44,191 bases of DNA from Bordetella parapertussis (GTDB lineage: Bacteria; Pseudomonadota; Gammaproteobacteria; Burkholderiales; SG8-41). The stretch is taken from NCBI GenBank assembly GCA_945870465.1, contig CAMBSS010000012.1:1-44191 (forward strand), written 5' to 3'. Made by a program: the position numbers and the translations under genes. This document shows positions 10,333 through 19,954 of this stretch, piece after piece. Under the pieces are notes generated by a model. It was given only the letters and a program-made list of their open reading frames with translations, was not told where the DNA came from and did no database searches. Within the stretch, counting starts at the first letter, position 1; each line of letters opens with the position of its first letter.

Positions 10333-11112
10333 TCAGGCGCTGACGTTAAGGGCGACGACAATATTCGCGGCAGCCCAGCGTTGCAGACTGGCCGCGAAAT
10401 CGAATCCGTCGTCGGCGGCCGACGCCTGTTCCAGCGCGGCGCCGAGCAGATTGCTCCCTCCGATCGCATCTAGAAAAGTCACTTCCCCGCGCGTTAGCCG
10501 GGCTACGGTAGCGCGAAACTGCGGGCGGTAGATAACGATGGCTTCCGCGTCGCCGTCGAAATCGACCGCAATCTCGCCGCCATAGTCGTCCTGATGCACT
10601 TCCCAGATGCGGAACAGCGGATAGGCCGACCTCAGCGTGGCCACCGCAGGATGCAGAGTCAGCTGAAGCCGCGGGTAATCGTCTTCACGTATCGATGCGA
10701 GCCTGCTCAAGTCGAGCGGCGCATGGTTGGCAGCATAGTGCGCGCGATGCGCCAGCCATTCCATGCGCGCGACGTCGGGCAGGTAGGGCAGCGTTTGCGC
10801 CGGCGGAAAAGTTTTTACGAAATTCGCCAGATGCTCGCCCAGTTCGTTGAGATCGCCACTGGCCGACGGGTGATCGCTGCAGTACGCGCGCGCAAGACCG
10901 TCGAAAAATTCAGCGCCGACCAGTTTGCGCACGATAGGGTACGTAGCAACCAGCGCCAGCGCCGCATTCGCGCCGACGTTGCCGCGATAAATCGCCAGAC
11001 GGGCGCGCGCGTGTGTGGCATCGCCTGCGATCAGCGGCAAGACATCGTCGCTGCGTGCGCTGTCGGCGAGCGCCGTGCTGACGAGCTGCTGCAAGGTGGC
11101 GAGGTCAGGCAT
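10333..11112 (-). CDS. DUF2063 (HvfC/BufC-like) partner of an MNIO enzyme
   Basis: The 259-residue protein matches the DUF2063 family by its N-terminal four-helix region: LQQLVSTAL, then [41 protein letters not shown] and [21 protein letters not shown]-terminal domain of about 110 residues contains [19 protein letters not shown]. Such proteins act as partner or precursor-binding subunits for DUF692 enzymes in RiPP-type metallophore pathways; that role is known for a few homologues only. The ATG at 11112 overlaps the DUF692 gene by 8 bases, so the pair is translationally coupled. Confidence 0.85.
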   Translation of the reverse strand: MPDLATLQQLVSTALADSARSDDVLPLIAGDATHARARLAIYRGNVGANAALALVATYPIVRKLVGAEFFDGLARAYCSDHPSASGDLNELGEHLANFVKTFPPAQTLPYLPDVARMEWLAHRAHYAANHAPLDLSRLASIREDDYPRLQLTLHPAVATLRSAYPLFRIWEVHQDDYGGEIAVDFDGDAEAIVIYRPQFRATVARLTRGEVTFLDAIGGSNLLGAALEQASAADDGFDFAASLQRWAAANIVVALNVSA

Positions 11113-11935
11113 GTGCCGGCGCCAGTCTCGTTTCGACTTTGAGTGCCTCATCAAGCAGCACGTCGAGGCCGGGAATATTGGTGTCCCACTCGATCAATGT
11201 GCGCACTGGTCCGAGCCGCGCACGCGCCGCATCGTAGAGCAGCCAGACCGCATCGGTTACGCGCGAGCCGTGATCGTCGATCAGGCAATCGCCGGTGCGC
11301 GTATGTCCCGCGAGATGAATTTCCTGCACGCCGTGCGCCGGCAGCGCGGCGATCGCGGCGACCGCATCGAAGCCGTGGTTGACGGCATTCACGTAAAGAT
11401 TGTTGACGTCGAACAGGATGCCGCAGCCGCTGCGCCGCGCAACCTCCGCCACAAATTCAAGTTCGGGTATCGCCGAATCGCGATACTGCAGATAACTGGA
11501 AACGTTTTCGACGAGGATGCTGCGACCCAAAGCCGTTTGCACCTGATCGACGCGCGCCACCATCAGCGCGAGAGCTTCTTCGGTATAGGGCAAAGGCAGG
11601 AGATCATTGAAGTGCCGCCCGCCGTGCGCGCCCCAGCATAAATGCTCCGACACCAGCAGTGGTTCGACACGTGCGACGAGATTTCGCAATTTAGCGAGGT
11701 GTTGCTCGCGCAGACCATCCGCCGAGCCGAGCGACAGTCCCACTCCGTGCAGGCTCAGCGGGTAGTCGCGCCGCACATGCTCGAGCACGTGCAGATCGAA
11801 GCCGCCCGCGCCGAAATAATTTTCGCTGTGTACTTCGAGCCAGCCTATGCGTGGCCGCTCGTCGAGGAACTGGCGGTAGTGCGCGGCGCGCAGGCCGATG
11901 CCCGCAAGGGCGCGCATGGAGTTGGGCTGGGACAT
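11105..11935 (-). CDS. DUF692 multinuclear non-heme iron oxygenase (HvfB/MbnB-like)
   Basis: The 276-residue protein is a TIM-barrel DUF692/MNIO enzyme. Likely metal ligands occur in the usual order: [60 protein letters not shown] and IEWD. Characterised relatives modify cysteines of small precursor peptides with iron and oxygen. Here it pairs with the DUF2063 gene, but no DUF2282-type or other small Cys-rich precursor gene lies beside it. Only 109 bases separate its start from the divergent uppP. The substrate must be encoded elsewhere or be of another kind. Confidence 0.9.
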   Translation of the reverse strand: MSQPNSMRALAGIGLRAAHYRQFLDERPRIGWLEVHSENYFGAGGFDLHVLEHVRRDYPLSLHGVGLSLGSADGLREQHLAKLRNLVARVEPLLVSEHLCWGAHGGRHFNDLLPLPYTEEALALMVARVDQVQTALGRSILVENVSSYLQYRDSAIPELEFVAEVARRSGCGILFDVNNLYVNAVNHGFDAVAAIAALPAHGVQEIHLAGHTRTGDCLIDDHGSRVTDAVWLLYDAARARLGPVRTLIEWDTNIPGLDVLLDEALKVETRLAPAHA

Positions 11936-12044
11936 GGATTCAAGTAGTCGGCTAGTCGCACGCCGACCTTACGGCGCGCAGGCTTATGCTAACAGTGTGC
12001 CAGAGCGTCTGTCGCGCAAAAACACGCCGGAGTTTGCAGTTACA

Positions 12045-12875
12045 ATGTCCGCGATGGATTACCTGATATGGATCAAGGTGGTGATACTCGGCGTGGTCGA
12101 GGGGCTCACCGAGTTTCTGCCGGTATCGAGCACCGGCCACTTGATCATCGCCGGCCAGTTGCTCGGCTTCAACGACGAAAAGGGCCAGATTTTCCTGATT
12201 GTGATTCAGACCGGCGCGATGCTGGCGATCGTGTGGGAATATCGCGTCAAATTCGCCGCGCTTCTTATGGGTATCACGCGCGATCGCAAGGCGCAGCAGT
12301 TCGCTGTCAATCTTGCCGTTGCGTTTCTGCCGGCCGCGGTGCTCGGCCTGGCGTTCGGCAAATACATCAAGGCGGCGCTGTTTAAACCGGTGCCGGTTGC
12401 GATCGCGTTCATCGTCGGCGGCATCATTATCCTGTGGGCGGAGCGGCGCACTCACGCCATCTCGGTGCAGTCGGTCGACGACATGACCTGGAAGGACGCT
12501 TTGAAAGTCGGATGCGCGCAGGCGTTCGCATTGATCCCCGGCACCTCGCGTTCCGGTGCAACCATCATCGGCGGGCTCTTGTTTGGACTGTCGCGGCGCG
12601 CTGCCACCGAGTTTTCTTTTTTTCTCGCGGTGCCGACGTTGATCGCTGCCGGGGCCTACGATCTGTTCAAGCACCGCGCACTATTCGACGTCGGCGATAT
12701 CGGCGTATTCGCGGCCGGCATGGCGGTTTCGTTCGGCGCCGCCTTTCTGTGCGTGCGCTGGTTGTTGCGCTATATCGCGAACCACGATTTCACGCCTTTT
12801 GCGTGGTACCGCATTGCGTTTGGCGTCGTGGTGCTGGTTACCGCTTATTATGGCGTGGTGAGTTGGGAAGCATAA
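12045..12875 (+). CDS. uppP: Undecaprenyl-diphosphatase
   Basis: UppP (BacA) dephosphorylates undecaprenyl pyrophosphate to regenerate the lipid carrier for peptidoglycan and O-antigen synthesis, and confers bacitracin resistance when overexpressed. The 276-residue polytopic membrane protein has the diagnostic [18 protein letters not shown] near its N-terminus and [11 protein letters not shown] in the middle, both with conserved catalytic-site residues. About eight hydrophobic segments are visible. The start at 12045 (MSAMDYL) aligns with the E. coli N-terminus as I recall it; an ATG nine bases later is the alternative. It is divergent from the MNIO pair. Confidence 0.95.
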   Translation: MSAMDYLIWIKVVILGVVEGLTEFLPVSSTGHLIIAGQLLGFNDEKGQIFLIVIQTGAMLAIVWEYRVKFAALLMGITRDRKAQQFAVNLAVAFLPAAVLGLAFGKYIKAALFKPVPVAIAFIVGGIIILWAERRTHAISVQSVDDMTWKDALKVGCAQAFALIPGTSRSGATIIGGLLFGLSRRAATEFSFFLAVPTLIAAGAYDLFKHRALFDVGDIGVFAAGMAVSFGAAFLCVRWLLRYIANHDFTPFAWYRIAFGVVVLVTAYYGVVSWEA

Positions 12876-12877
12876 TT

Positions 12878-13033
12878 ATCGGTAATGGGTGATGAGCGTG
12901 GTCGGCAATGGGTCATGGGTAATGAGCAATGGGTAAAAGGCGGTGAGGATTTCATCACCCATAGCCCATCACCCATAGCCCATCACCCATAGCCCATCAC
13001 CCATAGCCCATCACCCATCACTCATAACCCATT
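12878..13033. repeat. Heptamer repeat array C with near-perfect tandem right arm
   Basis: The gap between convergent uppP and the rhodanese gene contains GGTAATGGGTGATGAG-type units on the left. The right arm has four near-identical 14-bp copies of CATCACCCATAGCC (two heptamers each) from about 12953 to 13015. The higher uniformity of the right arm suggests recent expansion. The arms are complementary and could form a large hairpin. Confidence 0.8.
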
Positions 13034-13051
13034 GCGCATCGCCGAACTGAA

Positions 13052-13504
13052 TCAGCTTTGCACCCACGGCAAGCCGCGGGCGCGCCAGCCGCTGGCGGAA
13101 TTGCGATGCCCCGCCGCGTCGCGGTCGCCTTCGAAACCCTCGAGTATGTTGTAAGCGTCGCGATAGCCTGCCTGCGTTGCGGCCGCCGCCGTTTCGTGCG
13201 AGCGCCCGCCGCTGCGGCACAGGAACATCACGGTCGCATCCTGCGGCACCGCTTGCGCGAGTTGCGCCAGGAACTGCGGATTTGGCAGCATGCCGGGATA
13301 GCTTTTCCACTCGATCTCGACGCTGCCGGGAACGCGCCCGACGAAATCGAGTTCGGCGCGGCTGCGCACGTCGATGAGTTTTGCGCCGGGTTGTTGTTGG
13401 AGCACCGCCTGCGCTTCGGCCGGCAACAGCGCGCCTTCGTAGGGCAGCCCTTTTTCACGCGCCCTGGCGCGTGCGGTCTTCATAATTTCATCGATTCCGG
13501 CCAT
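13052..13504 (-). CDS. Rhodanese-like protein with CRSGGRS active site
   Basis: The 150-residue protein has an N-terminal helical segment (IDEIMKTARARAREKGLPYEG) followed by one rhodanese domain with KLIDVRSRAELDFVGRVPGS and the active-site loop FLCRSGGRSHETA. NILEGFEGDRDAAGHR and a C-terminal WRARGLPW close it. This subgroup is common in betaproteobacteria; members are presumed sulfurtransferases but the substrate is unknown. It is transcribed divergently from glnA, so its promoter shares the 249-base gap that also holds the nitrogen-control sites. Nitrogen control of this gene is therefore possible but not shown. Confidence 0.88.
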   Translation of the reverse strand: MAGIDEIMKTARARAREKGLPYEGALLPAEAQAVLQQQPGAKLIDVRSRAELDFVGRVPGSVEIEWKSYPGMLPNPQFLAQLAQAVPQDATVMFLCRSGGRSHETAAAATQAGYRDAYNILEGFEGDRDAAGHRNSASGWRARGLPWVQS

Positions 13505-13569
13505 GTTGGGACCCCAAAACCGTTCTGTTTAAAAGCAAAATTTTACTCCGAGGCTGGCGCGGAGCAATC

Positions 13570-13616
13570 CGCACTGATAAAGTGCAAAAAAATCGTATTT
13601 GCACGGTATTGGTGCA
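13570..13616 (+). promoter_or_regulatory. Two NtrC-type binding sites upstream of glnA
   Basis: Two 17-bp palindromes fit the NtrC consensus TGCAC-N7-GTGCA. The downstream one, TGCACGGTATTGGTGCA at 13600-13616, is a full match. The upstream one, CGCACTGATAAAGTGCA at 13570-13586, is one base off. Their centres are 30 bp apart, about three helical turns, so two dimers would bind the same face. Relative to the preferred sigma-54 promoter they sit near -96 and -126, close to the enhancer arrangement of enteric glnA. Confidence 0.85.
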
Positions 13617-13677
13617 AATGCAGTTCGCACGCCACTAAAATTGGGTTGTGGCACAATGTTTTCCCCGGTTTGAGGCT

Positions 13678-13693
13678 TGGCATATTTCGTGCT
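13678..13693 (+). promoter_or_regulatory. Sigma-54 (-24/-12) promoter for glnA
   Basis: TGGCATATTTCGTGCT has GG and GC exactly spaced for sigma-54 RNA polymerase and predicts a start near 13704, about 50 bases before glnA. A second candidate, TGGCACAATGTTTTCC at 13649-13664, has a better -24 half but TTTC instead of TTGC at -12. Both lie downstream of the NtrC palindromes. I prefer the first because the -12 GC is intact. Confidence 0.7.
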
Positions 13694-13753
13694 GAATTGG
13701 GCTTCCCGGAATCCTCCGTTTTCGATAAACACGCTTAAGTTAGGGAGAACACA

Positions 13754-15163
13754 ATGGTGGTAGCCGATGTAATGAAGATGGTCAAAGACAACGAAGTCAA
13801 GTTTGTCGATTTCAGGTTTACGGACACGCGCGGCAAAGAGCAGCACGTTTCGGTTCCCGTCAAGGCGTTCAACGAAGAGAAATTCACGGAAGGCCATGCG
13901 TTCGACGGCTCGTCGATCGCCGGCTGGAAAGGCATCGAAGAGTCCGACATGCTGCTGCTGCCGGACCCTGATTCGGCGCGCATGGATCCATTTACCGACG
14001 AGCCGGTGCTCAATATTTCGTGCGACGTGGTCGAACCGTCGGACGGCAAAGGCTACGACCGCGATCCGCGCTCGATCGCCAAGCGCGGCGAGGTTTATCT
14101 CAAGTCCACCGGCCTCGGCGACACCGCGTACTTCGGTCCGGAACCCGAATTTTTCATTTTTGATTCGGTCACCTGGAACGTCGACATGTCGGGTTGCGGA
14201 GTCAAGATCAAGTCGGAAGAAGCGCCGTGGACTTCGGGTGAAGAACTCGAAGGCGGCAACATGGGTCACCGTCCGCCGGTCAAAGGCGGTTATTTCCCGG
14301 TGCCGCCGGTCGATATGCTGATGGATATCCGCAATGCAATGTGCATCGCGCTCGAAGCGCAAGGCGTCGAAGTTGAAGTGCATCACCACGAAGTGGCGGC
14401 GCCCGGCCAGTGCGAAATCGGCACCAAGTTCGAAAAATTGGTGAAGCGCGCCGACTGGAACCAGATCCTCAAATACACGGTGCAGATGGTGGCTTCGTCT
14501 TACGGCAAGACCGCCACCTTCATGCCGAAGCCGGTGGTCGGCGACAACGGTTCGGGCATGCACGTGCACCAGTCGATCTGGAAAGGCGGGCAAAACCTGT
14601 TTGCCGGCAACGGCTATGCCGGCCTGTCCGAATTCGCCTTGTTTTATATCGGCGGCATCATCAAGCATGCCAAGGCGCTCAACGCCATCACCAACCCCGG
14701 CACCAATTCATACAAGCGGCTGGTGCCCGGATTCGAAGCGCCGATCAACCTCGCTTACTCGGCGAAAAACCGCTCCGCTGCGTGCCGCATTCCGTATGTG
14801 TCCAATCCGAAAGGACGCCGCGTCGAAATTCGTTTTCCGGACCCGACTGCCAATCCTTACCTCGCGTTTACCGCGATGATGATGGCGGGTCTTGACGGCG
14901 TGCAGAACAAGATCCATCCCGGCGATCCGATCGACAAGAACCTCTACGATCTGCCGCCGTCGCAGGCGAAAAAAGTGCCCAACGTGTGTTCGTCGCTCGA
15001 AATGGCGCTCGAACATCTCGACAAAGACCGCGGGTTCCTCACGGCGGGCGGGGTATTTTCCGACGACATGCTGGATGCTTACATCACGCTGAAGATGGAA
15101 GAAGTCACGCGCTTCCGCATGACCACGCACCCGGTCGAGTTCGACATGTATTACAGCCTGTAA
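13754..15163 (+). CDS. glnA: Glutamine synthetase type I
   Basis: GlnA condenses ammonia and glutamate with ATP and is the main ammonia-assimilating enzyme. The 469-residue protein has the type I length and blocks: [16 protein letters not shown] at the N-terminus, [27 protein letters not shown] and the [12 protein letters not shown] metal/substrate motif. [20 protein letters not shown] and [17 protein letters not shown] follow, and NLYDLPP, whose Tyr is the adenylylation site controlled by GlnE. A good ribosome site (AGGGAGAA) precedes the ATG. The upstream NtrC and sigma-54 sites and the downstream ntrB-ntrC genes support nitrogen-responsive control. Confidence 0.98.
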   Translation: MVVADVMKMVKDNEVKFVDFRFTDTRGKEQHVSVPVKAFNEEKFTEGHAFDGSSIAGWKGIEESDMLLLPDPDSARMDPFTDEPVLNISCDVVEPSDGKGYDRDPRSIAKRGEVYLKSTGLGDTAYFGPEPEFFIFDSVTWNVDMSGCGVKIKSEEAPWTSGEELEGGNMGHRPPVKGGYFPVPPVDMLMDIRNAMCIALEAQGVEVEVHHHEVAAPGQCEIGTKFEKLVKRADWNQILKYTVQMVASSYGKTATFMPKPVVGDNGSGMHVHQSIWKGGQNLFAGNGYAGLSEFALFYIGGIIKHAKALNAITNPGTNSYKRLVPGFEAPINLAYSAKNRSAACRIPYVSNPKGRRVEIRFPDPTANPYLAFTAMMMAGLDGVQNKIHPGDPIDKNLYDLPPSQAKKVPNVCSSLEMALEHLDKDRGFLTAGGVFSDDMLDAYITLKMEEVTRFRMTTHPVEFDMYYSL

Positions 15164-15184
15164 ACGGCTGCAGCAGCATCGACA

Positions 15185-15216
15185 CAACAGGGCGGTTATC
15201 CCGCCCTGTTGCATTT
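15185..15216 (+). terminator. Intrinsic terminator after glnA
   Basis: An 11-bp perfect stem, CAACAGGGCGG with its complement around TTATC, lies 21 bases after the glnA stop and is followed by CATTTTC. The short T-run makes it moderate strength. It may separate abundant glnA mRNA from lower ntrBC expression. Confidence 0.75.
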
Positions 15217-15350
15217 TCAGGTTCCGCCTACAGACGCGTCGCATTGTTAGTTTTACTTATCTGACATAGACTTAGCGCAAGCATTGAGTTTTGTGGAGTC
15301 AACCGCACCCGATATCGCCCGTTGCTGTAAGGGGCTACCCGAGGATTGCT

Positions 15351-15806
15351 ATGAGAATATGGTTTTTACTGTTGTGCATGTTTGCAGTGCCGGCCGTCCA
15401 TGCCGAGATGTGGAAGTGCACGGATACCGACGGCAATACCCGCTACACCAATGTGAAGGGGGACGCGAAAGGCTGCAAGGGCTTGAACCTGGAACCGATG
15501 AACACGTCGCAGCCGCCGGCCCGCGCGCAAACGCAGCAAAAACCCGCCAACTTTCCGAGCGTCGACAACGATACGCAGCGCAGCCGCGACGCCGGCCGCC
15601 GCAAGATCCTCGAGCAGGAACTTGCGCAGGAACAGGGGCAACTGGATACCGCAAAGAAACAGCTCGCCGAGCAAAAAAACACGCGCCTCGGCACCGAAAA
15701 GAACTTTGCGCGGCTTGAAGAACGGTTAAAGCCGTTCGAAGACAAGGTCAAGCTGCACGAAAACAACGTCGAGAGTCTGCGTAAAGAAATCGCCAACATC
15801 AAATAG
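15351..15806 (+). CDS. Secreted DUF4124 protein with C-terminal coiled coil
   Basis: The 151-residue protein starts with a signal peptide (MRIWFLLLCMFAVPAVHAEM, cleavage likely after HA). A DUF4124 motif follows: MWKCTDTDGNTRYTNV with a downstream paired Cys in GCKGLN. The second half, about residues 80-151, is highly charged and heptad-like (ILEQELAQEQGQLDTAKKQL and on), predicting a coiled coil. It should be periplasmic or envelope-associated; its function is unknown. It lies between glnA and ntrB, an arrangement I associate with betaproteobacteria. A shorter start at 15351 is used because it begins the signal peptide. Confidence 0.82.
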   Translation: MRIWFLLLCMFAVPAVHAEMWKCTDTDGNTRYTNVKGDAKGCKGLNLEPMNTSQPPARAQTQQKPANFPSVDNDTQRSRDAGRRKILEQELAQEQGQLDTAKKQLAEQKNTRLGTEKNFARLEERLKPFEDKVKLHENNVESLRKEIANIK

Positions 15807-15924
15807 CCGGGCGTTTTTTCACGCCTGGCCGCATGCAATTGCGCCGCTTCAGGTTTCCTGTTGCCGCAGCCACGGGACCGATAACTGGTCTGGTTCTTGC
15901 TCTTATCATTCTTGACATCTAAAC

Positions 15925-17001
15925 ATGGCGGTTGCCGCATTAGCAGGGCTCGATCTTCTCGCAACGGCGATTGTCATCGTCGATCGCGAGCTCGTCGTGC
16001 GCTTCGCCAATCCCGCCGCGGAAAACTTATTCGAGCTGAGCAGCAAGAGTCTTATGGGCAATATGATTACAGAGGTATTCGAACACGACCGCGTGCTGGG
16101 CGCGGCTATCGACTATGCGCGCCTGAACCACTGCAGCTATACCGAACACGATCTGAAAATCGGCGTGGCCGGACACGCCAAGCTGCATTTGAGTTGCACG
16201 CTGTCGCCGGTGGAAATCGAAGGCTGGGTCGACGGCTGGCGGGGACTGCTGCTCGAGTTCCGGCATATTGATCAGCAGATCAAGATCGCACGCGAGGAAC
16301 GCCTGCACGACCAGAGCCAGGCCAACCGCGAGTTGATCCGCAATCTCGCGCATGAAATCAAGAACCCGCTGGGCGGCATACGGGGCGCTGCGCAACTGCT
16401 CGACCACGAGCTCGAGCGCCCGGGCCTGCACGAATACACGCAGGTCATCATGCAGGAGGCCGACCGCCTGCAGTCGCTGATGGACCGCCTGCTCACGCCG
16501 CACCGCCTGCCGCAGCCGGCGCCGCTGAACATTCACGAAGTGCTCGAGCGCGTGCGCAGCCTGATCCTGGCCGAATATCCGCACGGCATCACGATTCGCC
16601 GCGACTACGACACCAGCGTGCCGCTGTTGCAGGGTGACAAGGAACAGATGATCCAGATCGTGCTCAATATCGCGCGCAATGCGGCACAGGCCATGAAAGG
16701 CAACGGCCAGTTGAAATTGAGAACGCGTATCGCGCGGCAGGTCACGCTGGCGAGAAAACGTCACCGCCATGCCCTCGAGGTACAAATCAACGATACCGGA
16801 CCCGGCATCCCTGAAAACATGCGCGAAAAGATTTTTTATCCGTTGGTGTCGGGCCGCGAGGGCGGCACCGGTCTGGGGCTCACGCTGGCGCAGAGTTTTG
16901 TGACGCAGCATGGCGGCACCATCACGTTCGACAGTCAGCCGGGTAACACTACGTTTACGCTGCTGCTGCCAACCAATAACAGCGAGAATGGCAAACCATG
17001 A
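15925..17001 (+). CDS. ntrB: Nitrogen regulation sensor histidine kinase NtrB
   Basis: NtrB (GlnL) phosphorylates or dephosphorylates NtrC according to PII status. The 358-residue cytoplasmic protein has an N-terminal PAS domain (LLATAIVIVDRELVVRFANPAAENLFELS). The HisKA box NLAHEIKNPLGGIRGAAQLL carries the phosphoacceptor His. The C-terminal ATPase domain shows the N box (NIARNAAQAM), the G1 box (NDTGPGIPENM) and the G2 box (GREGGTGLGLTLAQ). There are no membrane segments, as expected. It overlaps ntrC by ATGA. No strong promoter was recognised in the 118-base gap upstream. Confidence 0.96.
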   Translation: MAVAALAGLDLLATAIVIVDRELVVRFANPAAENLFELSSKSLMGNMITEVFEHDRVLGAAIDYARLNHCSYTEHDLKIGVAGHAKLHLSCTLSPVEIEGWVDGWRGLLLEFRHIDQQIKIAREERLHDQSQANRELIRNLAHEIKNPLGGIRGAAQLLDHELERPGLHEYTQVIMQEADRLQSLMDRLLTPHRLPQPAPLNIHEVLERVRSLILAEYPHGITIRRDYDTSVPLLQGDKEQMIQIVLNIARNAAQAMKGNGQLKLRTRIARQVTLARKRHRHALEVQINDTGPGIPENMREKIFYPLVSGREGGTGLGLTLAQSFVTQHGGTITFDSQPGNTTFTLLLPTNNSENGKP

Positions 17002-18401
17002 AACCGGTGTGGATAATTGACGACGATCGCTCGATACGCTGGGTCTTCGAGAAGGCGCTGACGCGCGAGAACATTGCGTTCAAGACGTTCTCGTCTGCCG
17101 ACGAGGCGCTCGGCGCTCTGGGCAGCGAAACTCCGCAACTGGTCGTCAGCGACATCCGCATGCCTGGCGAATCGGGCCTCGAGTTGTTGCAGCAGGCCAA
17201 GCAGCGCTATCCGCATATGCCGGTCATCATCATGACCGCGTATTCGGATCTCGAAAGCGCCGTCGCCGCGTTTCAGGGCGGCGCGTACGAGTACCTGCCC
17301 AAACCTTTCGACGTCGATCATGCGGTCGAGCTTATCCGGCGCGCCATGGAAGAAAGTACGCGCCAGGACGACGTGGTCGAAGTCGCCGGCGCCGAGCCGG
17401 AGATACTCGGCCAGGCGCCGGCTATGCAGGAGGTGTTCCGCGCGATCGGCCGGCTCGCGCAGTCGCACGCCACCGTTCTCATAACCGGCGAATCAGGCAC
17501 CGGCAAGGAACTGGTGGCAAGCGCACTGCATCGCCACAGCCCGCGCGCCGCCAAACCGTTCATCGCAATCAACACCGCCGCCATTCCCAAGGATTTGCTC
17601 GAGTCCGAATTGTTCGGTCATGAGCGCGGTGCGTTTACCGGCGCGCAGACCATGCGGCGCGGGCGCTTCGAGCAGGCCGACGGCGGCACTTTGTTTCTGG
17701 ATGAAATCGGCGATATGCCGGCCGATCTGCAGACGCGTTTACTGCGCGTGCTGTCGGACGGCCAGTTCTATCGCGTCGGCGGGCATCAGCCGATCAAGTC
17801 GAACGTGCGCGTGATCGCGGCCACCCACCAGGACCTGGAAGTGCGCGTCAAACAGGGTTTGTTTCGCGAAGACCTGTTTCACCGGCTGAACGTCATCCGC
17901 TTGCGGCTGCCGCCCCTGCGCGAACGGCGCGAAGACATACCGCTGCTGGCCAAGCATTTTCTCGCGAAAAGCGCGCGCGAACTCGGTGTCGAAGCCAAGC
18001 GCCTGACGGATGTAGCACTCAAATTCCTGAGCGCGCAGGATTTTCCGGGCAACGTGCGCCAGATCGAGAACCTTTGCCACTGGCTGACGGTGATGGCGCC
18101 GGGTGTGAGCGTCGACGTCAACGACCTGCCGTCCGAATTGCGGCTGGAGGCAGGCGCCGCAGTCGGCGAAAACTGGATTACGGCGCTGGAACGCGAAGTG
18201 GCAAATGCGCTCAATCGCGGCGAATCCTCTTTGATGGATGTGCTCGGGCCGCAGTTTGAAAAAGCATTGATTACACGGGCGCTCGCCCACACCGGCGGCC
18301 GGCGCATCGAAGCGTCGCTTTTGCTGGGGTTGGGCCGCAATACGCTGACGCGCAAGATCCAGGAACTCGGACTCGACGCCGGCAAGAACGGCGAAGAGTG
18401 A
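16998..18401 (+). CDS. ntrC: Nitrogen regulation response regulator NtrC
   Basis: NtrC (GlnG) is the sigma-54 enhancer-binding activator of nitrogen genes. The 467-residue protein has a receiver domain with acidic pocket IIDDDRS and phosphoacceptor Asp52 in VVSDIRMPG. The AAA+ domain has Walker A GESGTGKE, the sigma-54 contact loop GAFTGA, Walker [14 protein letters not shown] and the arginine-finger region. A C-terminal Fis-type helix-turn-helix ([20 protein letters not shown]) follows. The likely targets include the two palindromes before glnA in this window. A hairpin after the stop separates it from converging xth. Confidence 0.97.
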   Translation: MKPVWIIDDDRSIRWVFEKALTRENIAFKTFSSADEALGALGSETPQLVVSDIRMPGESGLELLQQAKQRYPHMPVIIMTAYSDLESAVAAFQGGAYEYLPKPFDVDHAVELIRRAMEESTRQDDVVEVAGAEPEILGQAPAMQEVFRAIGRLAQSHATVLITGESGTGKELVASALHRHSPRAAKPFIAINTAAIPKDLLESELFGHERGAFTGAQTMRRGRFEQADGGTLFLDEIGDMPADLQTRLLRVLSDGQFYRVGGHQPIKSNVRVIAATHQDLEVRVKQGLFREDLFHRLNVIRLRLPPLRERREDIPLLAKHFLAKSARELGVEAKRLTDVALKFLSAQDFPGNVRQIENLCHWLTVMAPGVSVDVNDLPSELRLEAGAAVGENWITALEREVANALNRGESSLMDVLGPQFEKALITRALAHTGGRRIEASLLLGLGRNTLTRKIQELGLDAGKNGEE

Positions 18402-18436
18402 GTCGGGGTTGCCGCCGATAAATCGCTAGGGACTCC

Positions 18437-18456
18437 TGCCGGCAATTACGCCGGCA
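18437..18456. terminator. Hairpin between convergent ntrC and xth
   Basis: A perfect 7-bp stem, TGCCGGC with GCCGGCA around AATTAC, lies between the converging genes, 10 bases before the xth stop. No long T-run follows on either strand, so it may be a weak or Rho-assisted end. Confidence 0.55.
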
Positions 18457-18465
18457 ACTGTCTGG

Positions 18466-19236
18466 TCAATCGCTTGCGAAATCGGCGGTGACCGGCGCGT
18501 GATCGGAAGGCCGCTCGTTTTTGCGCGGCTCGATGTCGATCACGCAGGCGCGGCAGCCGGCCGCCAGGCGGCGGCTCAGCAGCACGTGATCGATGCGCAA
18601 TCCCATCTTGCGCCTGAATGCATTCATGCGGTAATCCCACCAGGTGTACGATTGCGGTTGCTGCTCAAGCAGGCGAAAGCTGTCTTCGAGTCCGCCGGCG
18701 AGCAGTTGCTGAAACGCCGCGCGTTCCGGCGCGCTGCACAGTACCTGGCCTTCCCATGCCTTGGGGTCGTGTACATCGCGGTCATCGGGCGCGATGTTGA
18801 AATCGCCGACCACGACGAGCCGGTCGTTGGCGGCGAGTTCACCCGCCAGCCAGCGCTGGGTGTGCTGCAACCATTCGAGCTTGTAACGATATTTGTCCGA
18901 GTCAACGCTCTGGCCGTTGGGCACGTACAGGCAAACGACGCGCACGCCGGCGACGGTTGCCGCCAGCACGCGTTTTTGCGGATCGTCGAAACCAGGCAGC
19001 GCAGCCTGCGCGCCGGTCGCGGGCTCTTTGCTCAGGATCGCCACCCCGTTGTAGGTTTTCTGGCCGCTGAACAGCACGTGGTAACCGGCGGCGCGGATGT
19101 CTTCCGCCGGAAACTTCGCGTCTTCGAGCTTGGTTTCCTGCAGGCACAGCACGTCGGGTTGCTGCGTTTCCAGCCACGCGAGGACCTGCGGCAGCCGAAC
19201 CTTGAGCGAATTAACGTTCCAGGTGGCAACCCGCAT
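18466..19236 (-). CDS. xth: Exodeoxyribonuclease III
   Basis: The 256-residue enzyme is an AP endonuclease and 3'-5' exonuclease of the ExoIII/APE family, acting in base excision repair. It starts [15 protein letters not shown] and has the metal-binding Glu in [24 protein letters not shown], the catalytic GDFNIAP motif and [18 protein letters not shown] and SDHAPV at the C-terminus follow, all in family order. The ATG shares one base with the stop of the upstream DUF4124-glutaredoxin gene (TAATG), so the two are probably co-transcribed. Confidence 0.95.
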   Translation of the reverse strand: MRVATWNVNSLKVRLPQVLAWLETQQPDVLCLQETKLEDAKFPAEDIRAAGYHVLFSGQKTYNGVAILSKEPATGAQAALPGFDDPQKRVLAATVAGVRVVCLYVPNGQSVDSDKYRYKLEWLQHTQRWLAGELAANDRLVVVGDFNIAPDDRDVHDPKAWEGQVLCSAPERAAFQQLLAGGLEDSFRLLEQQPQSYTWWDYRMNAFRRKMGLRIDHVLLSRRLAAGCRACVIDIEPRKNERPSDHAPVTADFASD

Positions 19237-19781
19237 TATTTGGCGGGGGCGGGCGCAGCCGCGGCAGGTTTGGTGCCGGGCTTGGCGCCGGGAAGCACCG
19301 TGCTCGGGTAGCCGGCCTGGTCGAGCGCCCCGTCCCATTCAGACGCCAGATAGCCTTTGACCAGTTTGAGTTGGCCAACCTGCAGCATGGGCACTTCCAG
19401 GGTGCCGCCGGTCATTTTCTTGAACTCCTCGAACTCCTGGGGCGATGCCGGCTTGGAAGGATTTCTTTCGGTATACGGCACGCCGCGCTTTACGAGGTGC
19501 GCCTTGGCCAGCTTGCACGGTTCGCCGCACTCTGCGGTGGAGTAGAAGGTGAGCGGGAAGTTCTTGGTCGCGAGTTGCACGCTGTACGGCGTGTCGCTGG
19601 TCTGCGCCTCTGCCGCGCTCGCATTGCCGCCGAGTTTTTTCTGCTCGACTTTCTTGACGTTGGCGGGCGGCGGGTAAGGCGTGTAATTGACGGTGCCTTT
19701 TTCGTCAACCCAGCGGTACATTTCCGCGCCGTGCGCGAGTGCCGCAAATCCCATCAAGGTCAGCAATGTCCAGATTTTCAT
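19236..19781 (-). CDS. Secreted DUF4124-glutaredoxin protein
   Basis: The 181-residue protein has a signal peptide (about residues 1-19, ending AHGAE). A DUF4124 domain follows ([18 protein letters not shown], about 20-40), and then a glutaredoxin-like domain (about 73-150: [36 protein letters not shown]). The active site is CGEPC, a CX3C spacing instead of the usual CX2C, so ordinary dithiol glutaredoxin chemistry is uncertain. The tail is Ala/Pro/Lys-rich. It is predicted to act in the periplasm, perhaps in thiol chemistry. It overlaps xth by one base. Confidence 0.85.
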   Translation of the reverse strand: MKIWTLLTLMGFAALAHGAEMYRWVDEKGTVNYTPYPPPANVKKVEQKKLGGNASAAEAQTSDTPYSVQLATKNFPLTFYSTAECGEPCKLAKAHLVKRGVPYTERNPSKPASPQEFEEFKKMTGGTLEVPMLQVGQLKLVKGYLASEWDGALDQAGYPSTVLPGAKPGTKPAAAAPAPAK

Positions 19782-19954
19782 GACTTAATTTCTCCGGTTC
19801 ATGGCGTTCGCCGCTTTTATAGCATAACGTCCGCCGTGCGGGTAGGGAGTACGTCAGGCACCCGCCGCAGCGGTCATTCCACTGCCTCAGTTGAGCAAGT
19901 CGCAATTTAACATTGGCCGGTTCGGCAGCCGCGGCAGTTCGCGTTGCTCGCATC

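Noticed and set aside
12953..13015. Regular repeats resembling a small CRISPR array
   Set aside because: The units are 7-14 bp and directly tandem with no unique spacers, and no cas gene is nearby.
13529..14668. Open frame antisense to glnA and its promoter
   Set aside because: It runs through the NtrC and sigma-54 sites and has the composition of an antisense shadow.
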